Below, one piece after another: positions 52,130-61,661 of a DNA stretch of 64,000 nt. Source of the DNA: Bidens hawaiensis. Taxonomy: Eukaryota; Streptophyta; Magnoliopsida; Asterales; Asteraceae. The position numbers and the translations under genes were made by a program. Position 1 is the first letter of the stretch, and each line of letters begins with the position of its first letter. The DNA is taken from the NCBI GenBank assembly GCA_021521415.1, contig JAIQDT010000059.1:2418001-2482000 (forward strand), read 5' to 3'. The notes beneath the pieces are model-generated. The model saw nothing but the letters and a program-made list of their open reading frames with translations, was not told the origin of the DNA and did not search any database.

Positions 52130-55081
52130 CGGTTTATGTTGATAAAGAAAGTTCAGGGCTTAACGTCATTTCGATGATTAAAGCCGAAGGTTTGTTAAGG
52201 CGAGGGTGCAGTGCCTACCTAGCGTGTGTTGTCAAAGTTACGGCCGAGACGAAAGAAGTGAAGGACGTTCCGGTATCATGTGACTCCCCAGAAGTGTTTC
52301 CTGAGGACCTTACGGGATTGGGAGCGAAAGGTAGAATTCCAGATAGAATTGATACCAAGAGCACAGCCCGTCGCGAAAGCACCTTACCGTTTGGCGTCGT
52401 CCGAGATGAAGGAATTGATGTCCCAACTGCAAGAACTCCTCGACAAAGGTTTCATAAGGCCGAGTGTTTCCCCGTGGGGTGCACCGGTGTTATTTGTTAA
52501 GAAGAAAGATGAAAGCATGAGAATGTGTATTGACTACAGGGAGTTGAATAAGCTTACGGTAAAGAATAGATATCCGTTGCCACAGATTGATGATTTGTTT
52601 GATCAGCTACAAGGTGCAAGCTGGTTCTCGCGAATAGATCTCAGATCATGTTATCATCAGGTGAAGGTGAAAGAGGCAGACATCCCTAAGACAGCGTTTC
52701 GTACGCGGTACGGACACTACGAGTTCCTCGTGATGTTGTTTGGTCTAACTAATGTTCCCGCAGCTTTTATGGACATGATGAATAGGGTATGTCGTCCGAT
52801 GTTAGACAAGACGGTTATCGTTTTCATTGGCGATATATTAATTTAATTAAAGAGCGAGTCTGACCATGTTAAGCACCTAAGGGAAGTATTAGAAGTTTTG
52901 AAGAAGGAGAAATTGTATGCAAAGTTCTCGAAGTGTGCATTTTAGCTGCGAGAGGTATAGTTTTTAGGTCACATAATCAATCCCGAGGGGATTACTGTGG
53001 ACCCAGTCAAGATTGAAGCGATAAAGAATTTGAAGACTCCGCGAAACCCGACCGATATACGCAGTTTCCTAGGGTTAGCTGGCTATTATAGGACATTCAT
53101 TCCGGGTTTCTCCAATATAGCCGTACTGTTGACCGGCATGACCCGGAAGACTGTAGTATTCAATTGGGGTAAGAATCAAGAAGAAGTGTTCGAAGAATTG
53201 AAGAGAAGACTCACTCAGGCTCCAATCCTTGTTCTGCCCGATGGTGAAGTAGATTTGGTAGTTTGTATTGATGCTTCGTATCAAGGGTTAGGTTGCGTGC
53301 TGATGCAACGGGGGAAGGTCATAGCTATGCGCCTAGACAGTTGAAAGTTCACGAAAGCACATACCCGATGCATGACCTAGAGTTAGCAGCTGTGGTGCAT
53401 GCTCTCAAGATTTGGAGACATTATTTGTATAGTACTAAGTGTACCATTTATACAGATCATAAGAGTTTGAAATACTTCTTCGAGTAGAAAGAGCTGAATA
53501 TGAGGCAGAGAAGGTGGTTAGAAATGATAAAGGACTATGACTGTGATATCAAGTATTACCCGGGAAAGGCTAATGTAGTTGCTGACGCCTTGATCCGAAA
53601 GAACGCAGAAGTCGTCGCAACAGTAAAGTCTTATAAGTTGATAATCAACTCAGATTTCTTTGAAGAGATCAGCAAGGGGCAGTCAGAAGTGTTGGTAGAT
53701 GAAGGGTTGATGAAGAAAGAAAGGATTTTTAGGCAGCAGAACGAATTGATAGATAATACTCATGGCGTAAAGACCAGGTTTGACAGGATGTGGATTCCAC
53801 GTCATGGGAATCTTAGAGATCGAGTCCTAGACAAAGCCCATAAGTCTCGATACTCGATCCGTCCAGGATCTACCAAGATGTACCAAGACTTGAAGAAAGA
53901 CTACTAGTGGCCAGGTATGAAGAACGAATTAGTAGAATATGTCAGTAAGTGCTTGACTTGCTTGCAGATCAAGGCAGAGCACCAGAAACCATATGGAAAG
54001 ATACAACCTTTGGAGATACCCGAATGGAAATGGGAACACATCACCATGGATTTCATAACTAAGCTACCACGTACAGCTAAGAACCATGATGCCATATGGA
54101 TGATGGTGGATCGTTTGACTAAGAGTGCTCACTTTCTACCTATACGAGAGGCTGTCTCGTTAGAAGCGTTAGCAAATATGTTCATCAAGGAAGTTGTGGC
54201 GAAGCATGGAGTGCCGTTGTCGATCGTGTCTGATAGAGATACCCGCTTTACTTCAAAATTTTGGAAGTTCCATGAAGCCATGGGGACAATACTGAACATC
54301 AGCACGGCGTATCATCCTCAAACAGATGGACAGTCCGAGAGGACTATCCAAACCCTTGAGGACATGCTACGTGCTTGTGTGCTAAACTTTGGAGGAAGCT
54401 GGGATGATCATTTGCACTTAATAGAATTCTCTTACAACAACAGTTATCATTCAAGTATTGGCATGCCTCCTTTTGAGATATTATATGGTAGACGTTGTAG
54501 AACACCCGTTTGTTGGGGAGAAATTGGTCAGAAAGAAATTGAAAGTTTGGAAGTGGTGCAAGAAACCTCTTCAAAGTTTGATCAGATTAAGGCCAGGATG
54601 AAAGCTGCTCAAGACCGTTAGAAGTCATATGCAGATAAGCGGCGACGGCCGATCGAGTTTAACGTCGGCGACAACGTGATGCTCAAGGTCTCGCCTTGGA
54701 AGGGAATTATACGTTTTAGAAAGAGGAGAAAGTTGAGTCCAAGGTACATAGGACCGTTCAAGATCGCGGCCCGTGTGGGTGAAGTGGCTTACAATCTTGA
54801 TCTACCCGATGAGATGGAAGGAATTCACTCTAGCTTTCATGTTTCTCACTTGAGAAAATGTCTAGCTGACGACACATCCCATGTGCCAATGCCACATTGA
54901 GGTGGACGAACAGTTGAACTATATCGAGCAGCCTATTGAGATAGTTGACCGTAAGGAAAAGCAGCTTCGACGCAAGGTTGTTCCCCTAGTGAAAGTGATA
55001 TGGAAGCATCGTAAAGGATCAGATACTACTAGGGAAGTCAAAGAAGAAATGCGCAAGTTTTACCCTGATTTGTTTAAGTAA
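52130..55081 (+). pseudogene. Tekay-like RT, RNase H, integrase and chromodomain, broken
   Basis: RT begins around VFPEDL (52300), frameshifts there, and runs [55 protein letters not shown]. The catalytic YxDD box reads FIGDIL, losing the first Asp, and a stop follows (about 52843). Further stops lie near 52943 and 52958. RNase H has [17 protein letters not shown], a frameshift near 53325, then YPMHDLELAAVVHALKIW and YTDHKSLKYFFE with a stop at about 53486. Integrase has its zinc finger (CLTCLQIKAEHQKPYG), WEHITMDFITKLP, SIVSDRDTRFTSKFW and AYHPQTDGQSERTIQTLEDM, so the DDE residues are present. Stops at 53907 and 54619. The C-terminus has IGPFKIAARVGEVAYNLDLP, FHVSHLRKCL and a chromodomain-like end (VPLVKVIWKHRKGSDTT). 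Not functional. Confidence 0.9.
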
Positions 55082-55799
55082 TAGTTAGGTTTCGGGGACG
55101 AAACCTTTTTTAAGGAGGGTAGACTTGTGAAATCCGTATTTTTGAGAGTAATAAATAAAAAAAAAGAAAATTTATTATTTCGTGTGTGTCGTTAATTTGA
55201 TTGTGTGTGTGTAAATGTTGGATAAAAAAATATTGGATTTGAAATAGTGAGTGGGTTGTGGGGCCCATAGCCCCCCATATAAACCCAACCCCTCCACCCT
55301 TTCTCCATTTTCTTTCTCTCCACACACTTTCGCCCACACCATAGAACACACATACTCTCTCAAGACCCGAATCCAAATCCGGGATAAAGTAAGGAAGAAT
55401 TTGGTGTTCAAGTGTCTTCAAATAACAAGAACACGTCCAGATCTACGAGTTGTCCAGATCCAAACCGAACCCGAAGCCAAAGATGAGTTTTGGCAAACAA
55501 GGTTAAGTTTTGTGGTTGATTTCGACATGCAAACTGATAGAACGATAGATCGGGTTGTAGAGCGTAAGAAAAACATAAACTTGGTAAGTTATAACCTCAC
55601 GGGAGTGTTATAGGAAAAAAGATGATGTTCAGACCATGAAAAACACGGGTATTTAAAGTTTGTACGACCCAAAACCCATAAAAAGAGTAGAATCGGGTCC
55701 TAAGAAAGCGTCTCAGAGGAAAATGGCCTTAAAATAGCAAAAATAAAGTAAAAAGGGATTTTTTTCATATGAAAAAGGGCTTCGCATCGCATGCCATGC

Positions 55800-57459
55800 T
55801 GATGTGTTGCAAAACACACATATTTTCCGCACCTTTTATCTACATATTATATTATATTTTATATGTTTTAACTCGTTTTAGATAGCTTTTACATATTAAT
55901 CTTTATTTTGTAGGATATGGGTGAAAGATTGAAGAAACCGAGATTTTTGAGGAGTTTACGGCCCTTTTACGCATACAATTTCAAGACAAGACTCAAAGCC
56001 CGGCCCGTGTACATCATGAAAAAGCTCAAGACCCTATTATATTATAACATAAAAAAATTAAAAAACCCTAACTTGGCAGCTACAGTCCGATCGGAACAGG
56101 AGCAGGGAAAAAGAAAAAGAAAAAGTGTTGTTTGGCTAAGGTTTGATCGTGTGACGGCTAGGGAAGGAAGAAGAAGCAAGAACCAAGTGTCGGGATCGTT
56201 CACCAACAAGTTTTACAGCTAAGGAGCAGTCCCGGAACATCCAATATCCTTTCAATTATTTCATTGTTCATCAACTTTGATTTTCTTGTTTAATTGCTAA
56301 CTAGTTTTGCAATTACTTGAAAGATTGACTTGTTATTGATTATTGTTGATCATTGAATGATTGTTAAGATGATTGAGATGAGTTTATTGATGTGTTTATT
56401 AATTGTTCATGGCTGTCCAAATAATATGAGAGGCTAAACTTGCTAGTTCTACCTTGGAATGATGATTATTGTTAGTGTTTGATAGGTTTTATGGATTGTT
56501 TGATCAATAGACCTTAATTGTTATTGTAAAGTTTGATTTATACATGAAATAGGTTGTGTGTGATTCATTGCATAAACCCCGTGTGTCGGTTGATTAGTTT
56601 TGTATTGATTGATCGGTGCATTGTTTGATTCTAGACTTTGTGTTTAGGGTTTGTTTGCGGTAGGTACCACCGTAGGGTTTTGTTGCGTGATTATTTGGAT
56701 TAAGTACAACGGTTAAACACCTTCTTTGAGACCGAGAGGTGATAAGAAGTTAGGGTTGTCTCATTGCCTTTGCATGCTAGAATAAGGATTGCGCGAAAGC
56801 GAGTTCGTTTATTGTCAGGTTTAGGTGTTTTGAGCGACTAGTTGATCTATTTTGGTTTAAGTTGAATTGTTCCTTTATCCTTGGTTGTGTAGTATTCATT
56901 GCCATTAGGGTCGAGTTTTGATGAGACCGAGAGGTGATCCTTCATTAGAACACGTTAGCAATTGTTTCCTGTTTGGTCGTTTTAGCCGATTTTGAGTACT
57001 TTAGGCTTGTTGAGTGAGACCGAGAGGTACTCCAGTGAGCCCGAGCAATCCTTAGTCGTGTCATCTTTAGGAACCGGTGTCTTGAAGTCATTCAATCCAT
57101 TAGCTTGTTAGGCCTACAATTTGATTCAGACCTACGTAGACGTTTTTCTCCATCCTAAGTTAACACAGTTAGTTTCCCGTTAAGTTTTCTATTTTAGGTA
57201 ACTTTTGTCAGTCAGTTAGGTTAGTTCAGTTAAGTAATTAAAAATCAAAAATCAATTAATTATTATTCTAAGGTAGGTTTTGTCTAGGGTTAGTAATCGT
57301 TAGCGTCTTACGTGTCCACATGTTCGATACTTGGACTTCCTAGGTCTATACTACTTGCGATCGGTACACTTGCCGGTTGTGTGCGGCATTAGGATTTTCA
57401 TTTTATATTTAAAGCTTAGTTGTGAGGGTCATTATTATAGTGTTATCCGATGCACATCA
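55800..57459 (+). mobile_element. Solo LTR of another family, inside the 3' LTR
   Basis: 1660 bases with termini TGATGTG and CACATCA (perfect 7-base inversion), flanked by perfect CATGC duplications (55795-55799 and 57460-57464). It begins TGATGTGTTGCAAAACACAC. An open frame at 55917-56222 is Lys/Arg-rich and does not look like a gene. The motif GAGACCGAGAGGT occurs three times (near 56728, 56934 and 57019). The family is not one of the others in the window; the long LTR without coding suggests a Ty3 type. Confidence 0.9.
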
Positions 57460-57465
57460 CATGCA

Positions 57466-57675
57466 AAATCCAAGAATTTCGCATCGGACGCCATGCGAAG
57501 CGAAATCACATGCGATGCGAAACCACATGCGAAACGAAATCACATGTGAAGTGAAACCACATGCGAAATTAAATCACATGCGAAGCGAAATCGCATAAGA
57601 AGCGAAATCCCATGTGAAGCGAAATCTCCCATGCGAAGCGAAATTCCATGCGAAATGGCCATGCGAAATTTCATG
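57466..57675. repeat. GCGAAG/GCGAAAT array in the 3' LTR
   Basis: About ten units of 15-22 bases (cacatgcgaagcgaaatcac type), some decayed (catgtgaagtgaaacc). The 5' LTR of the same element has lost it. Similar to 2800-2935. Confidence 0.85.
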
Positions 57676-58149
57676 AAATCCATTTTCTGATGCGTTTTTG
57701 ATAAAGGACCTGTAAGCGATATTTCAAGCTAGAGCTCAACCCCAGCCAGGGGCTCTTCCCTTTGGACCCTGATAGGGGCAGCCACCCCTAGACCCCGCTA
57801 CTAGGGGCCCTGCCCCCGGACCCCCGTTAGTTGAGTGTTTCATTAACGTAGATGTATGAGGTAGTAGTGATAAATAATTGACACTCGTTATGTGTTGCAC
57901 AGTTAGCCGAGCACAGCTAAGGAAGGGCATTACCATTAACGGTGAGAGAAACCGGCTTCAGGTGAGTTCTAGCCCCATTTCTCTTGAAATTTTTTCGGGG
58001 CTGTGTGCATACTTGCAAGACTAGTAACATATATACTTATATGATTAATGAGAATGATTAATGCAAGAATGAAAGAAAAACATTAGAACTTGTATGTGTT
58101 AGTTGTCTAACTTAACATGATTGTAAGAGTCTAGAAATAATATAATGTA

Positions 58150-58428
58150 AGAGTCAGGGTGACAGGCCCTTCTAATACCTGGACAAGAATAGTAAGAGTC
58201 TAATGTAAGAGTCAGGGTGACAGGCCCTTATAATACCTGGGCAAGAATAGAGTGGCCGACTCTATGATATCGGTGCAAGAGGTCGGGTGGCAGACCCTTA
58301 TAATATATGTGCAAGAGGTCGGGTGGCAGACCCCTATAATATCTGTGCAAGAGGTCGGGTGGCAGACCCTTATAATATCTGTGCAAGAGGTCGGGTGGCA
58401 GACCCTTATAATATCTTTGCAAGAATGT
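58150..58428 (+). repeat. Minisatellite in the 3' LTR
   Basis: Two gtcagggtgacaggccctt units, one gagtggccgactctatgata unit, and four gtcgggtggcagaccc units of about 37 bases. Two units longer than its 5' LTR counterpart. Confidence 0.9.
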
Positions 58429-58943
58429 AAGAATAATTGTATGTTTGTAAGAAAGAGTAAGATTAAGGAAAGAATAAAGTAATGTTTGTTTGTAAATAGA
58501 AGAATATGTAAGAATAATTATTTGTTAATGAAAGAATAAAGTAATGTGAATGTAAGACGAAAGGAAACAAGAACAGGACAAAGGTAAGAATGGTACCTAC
58601 GGGTACAAATGTGTAATAATAATCCTATAACTTGTTAAACTAGAACTCACTCAGCGTAGCTGACTTTTAGTATGCACGCAGGTAAGCAGAATGAGGCGGG
58701 TTGCTTGAGGTGGGACACGTGGTAAATGGATGAAGACTGGCATCGAAGACGGAAGATTCATGTGTCATTGATGTTATTGTTTAAGACTTAATGTATTTTG
58801 TTAAAACAAGTATTTATGCTTTGTAAGAATGTTTAATATTATGTATTCCGTGAAAAGTTTTAAATTAACTCTGATTTTTGAACTGTGTTTATGAATACTC
58901 CAACACCAAAGTAGGGTTACCGGGAACGGGGCCTTACATGAGT

Positions 58944-60764
58944 CTAGTATAGTCAGGCCAAACAATATTTGATAGGGGTGGCGAACCGTCACCAACAGTA
59001 ACGGCCCGCTACGTGAAAGGATCAATTCGGCAACGCTACAGAGATGCTGACTAACGGGCACGGGCTCGGGTGAAGGGCGATGGACGTAATGTGGCACTTT
59101 GATGGCGCACTTTGCACTTCGCACGCTCGCATCAACGCGAGCCGCTTAAGAGCCGCCTTTGTATTTTTGGATGATGAGACGAAATCAAAATATGGAAAGT
59201 TACCAAAAGATCAGGGACTAAAAATGAACAGATTTAAAGTTTTGCATCTTCGCGCGTCGCGAAGAATCTGAGTTGCATCTTCGTGATACGCGAAGTTGTA
59301 GGACACGTCACGGGACACGTGTCACCACCACGCGGCGACACGTGGCAGGCCTAGACGACACGTGGCAAGCCTACGCGGCGACTCACCAAAGCTTGTGCAT
59401 CTTCGCGTATCGCGAAGATGCTCTATAAATAGGGCAGCCATGGGGGTGTTTCTCATCCATCCCACACACTCCAAAATACACACATAACCTCGATAGTCAT
59501 GCCACAACCCCGATATGTCGATATCCCGACAAGTTTTGTCTCGAAATGCGTGTCGTAACTCTACCAAGTTGCTTCCTCGACTTTCCTCCAACAAAAAGTG
59601 CGGTCCAAGTAGAGCATAGGCATTTCGTATAATAAGCCATACAAGGTAGGGGTTCTGCCTGATTATTATAAATGGCTTTGACCCTAGTCGGGGATATAGC
59701 CCATACCTTGATTATATAATAAAGTGAGAAAATAGAATTTTATAAGTCAAGAATATAGATGAAATATTATTTCTCTATTATAAAGATTTAATAAATATTT
59801 CTTATGATAAAAGAATTTTGAAATGTACGCTTCTTCATGAAGAAGAAACATGGTTTATAAATGATTAACAAAAGAAAGGACTAGAGGTCCTTATATTTTA
59901 TAAAGAGATAAATGTCAAGGCACAGGTAATGCAATCGGACTAAAGGTCTGAAGCTAGATCATTGATCTAGTACTTATAAAACGTTATTCTTGTACTATAG
60001 GTCCGAGGTAACAAGACAAATCGGTGAGAAACTAAACAAGAAGAAATGTGAATACGTCCAACTTTTTATAAAACAAGTCTGTGAATGTTTACATGGGATT
60101 ATATCCCTAAAACTTTATAAACAAAAGTAATTACTGGCCCTCAGACAATTGTATACGTTTGTCTGGATCCTTACATATGTGGGTAGACGGTGGGCACACC
60201 GCACCACACTTGCTAATGCCTCCGCTACGTTGGGTCGGACCTAAGTAATGTCCTAGAGGGGATTATCTCGTGTATATTGGTAGTTGCTAAGTCCTCGATG
60301 CTGCGGTATCGCTGAGAGGTTTCAAGTATAAATGGATGTTTACAATAGTAAATTTAGATTGGTTATTTTCTAAGCCACGATGGGCCAGGTCATAAGATAC
60401 CCGAGGGGATAACTAAGAAACTTAAAATGTTTTGTGTCACCGTATTCACCAGCATATAGCTGACGTATTTTTCCCAACATTTCAGAAAACAAGTATTATA
60501 CAGGTAGCAAGGATTTGAGTCGCTCATGGAGATAGAAGATCGCAATATGGAGATGGCTCAACTTTTAAAATAATATAAACAGGTTTTCCAAAAGTTTATA
60601 AATCAAATACTTGGATATTCATTATCCAAAAAGTTTTTAAAAATAAATAAATAATTTGTTATAAATCAAGTCTTCCACTAAAAATAACCCGCAACTCTGA
60701 TATATTTTACAAAACAGATACCAACTATTGGTCACACGTCTAGGCCCTAAGTCGGGGTGTGACA
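58944..60764 (+). mobile_element. 5' LTR (left end unclear) of an initiator-Met-primed LTR element
   Basis: The right end, gtcggggTGTGACA, is followed two bases later by TTGGTATCAGAGA (60767-60779), a primer-binding site. A TATA box at 59424-59431 has a perfect palindrome CTTCGCGTATCGCGAAG just upstream (59401-59417) and two variants at 59248-59264 and 59279-59295. Between them lie four ACACGTG G-box-like words (59304-59361). The region 60176-60470 has phrases such as gataactaagaaa and gcggtatcgctgag but no ORF. I could not find the LTR start: the family A insertion abuts at 58943 and no clear TG start is visible. Confidence 0.6.
59424..59431 (+). promoter_or_regulatory. TATA box with adjacent palindrome and G-box-like words
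   Basis: TATAAATA in gctctataaatagggcagcc, six bases after the palindrome at 59401-59417. Four CACGTG-type words (gacacgtgtcacc, gacacgtggcagg, gacacgtggcaag) stand 60-120 bases upstream. A convincing U3 promoter. Confidence 0.7.
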
Positions 60765-61661
60765 GGTTGGTATCAGAGACATTGATCTTAGCGAATTAGG
60801 TATTTAACTATACCTAAGCTTTGATCAAAGATAGATATTAGTTTTATTATAAAGCCAACGGTTCTAGCGAATTAGGTATTTGACAAAATTACCTAAACTT
60901 TAACCAGACTAGAATTGGATAAGTAGGGATATGATAAGATAGTACGAATTCTTATATTTAATCATGTCCAAATTTTCAAATAAATAGTAATTTTCATTGA
61001 CTCCACGACCTTTAATAATTAGTTGTATAAGTCAAGAAAGATATTTGCTCGGATTTCATTCTATACCAATAGAAAGGTTATACATATAAACCTAGTGGTA
61101 TTCTGTGACATGATCCATAAGGAGCAACTGGAAAAGTAGACACTCAGTCAAAAACTATAAAAGTTAATAAATAAAATATACACCTAAACCTACTATAGAC
61201 TCGGGTTGATAGTTCAACATAACTCCTATATGGAAAGAACCCAACAAAATTGTAACCAAGACTGGACGTAGTTACTGTTTGAAGATAAGGATACGAGTGT
61301 AAATTCTAGAAATAATGATTTACCTATGTCAAGGTGGAATTCTTCACGAAAAAAAAAATCCGAAACTCGAACAAAGCACCTCAAAAAGGCATGATTTATA
61401 ATAGAATCATATGGCCAAGAGATCTAAATTATTGAAATTTTATATGATATATCTAAATTACTAAAGTTTAGAAGACAAAATTTCAAAGAATTCCTTATCT
61501 AAATAGTTATTATTTTTATTATAAAGAAATAGATTATTTAAAAAGTTAACCGTAAAATATATATATATATATATGATTTGGAAAAAGAAATAATAATATA
61601 TAAAGGATCTCACTTCTATATAATATAGAAGATATTGAATAAACAAAATCCAAAAGTATAT
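60765..61661 (+). other. 5' leader of that element, then AT-rich junction
   Basis: After the PBS two copies of agcgaattaggtatttaac/agcgaattaggtatttgac (about 60789 and 60857) form a short direct repeat. No ORF. The (TA)n run at 61557-61574 and the sequence after it lead to the Athila gag with no LTR or PBS of its own, so the Athila coding region is probably 5'-truncated or inserted here. Confidence 0.45.

Larger units (their letters stand above)
48746..58938 (+). mobile_element. Complete Tekay-like Ty3/gypsy element of family A
   Basis: 10,193 bases, flanked by perfect TGAGT duplications (48741-48745 and 58939-58943). The 5' LTR is 48746-50568, the primer-binding site starts at 50571, the gag-pol relic spans 51004-55081, a taaggagggt polypurine tract precedes 55121, and the 3' LTR is 55126-58938. 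The 3' LTR is 3813 bases against 1823 for the 5' LTR. 1660 bases plus the 5-base duplication come from a solo LTR inserted at 55800; the rest is mostly the CGAA array retained only on this side and two extra minisatellite units. The chromodomain-like C-terminus places it in the Tekay chromoviruses. pol is defective. Confidence 0.95.
55126..58938 (+). mobile_element. 3' LTR of the complete family A element, interrupted
   Basis: TGTGAAATCCG to GGGGCCTTACA. Outside the inserted solo LTR it matches the 5' LTR closely. It keeps the CGAA array (57466-57675), the GC block (57741-57827) and a longer minisatellite (58150-58428). The 5' terminal bases differ from the 5' LTR (TGTGAAATCC against TGTAACATCT). 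Confidence 0.95.

Noticed and set aside
55917..56222. Basic 101-codon frame as a possible gene
   Set aside because: It lies inside a solo LTR with confirmed target-site duplications, has no recognisable domain and is short.
48746..58938. Endogenous pararetrovirus or other integrated virus
   Set aside because: The domain order, LTRs, PBS and target duplications are those of a Ty3 chromovirus retrotransposon. No coat or movement protein is seen here or elsewhere in the window.
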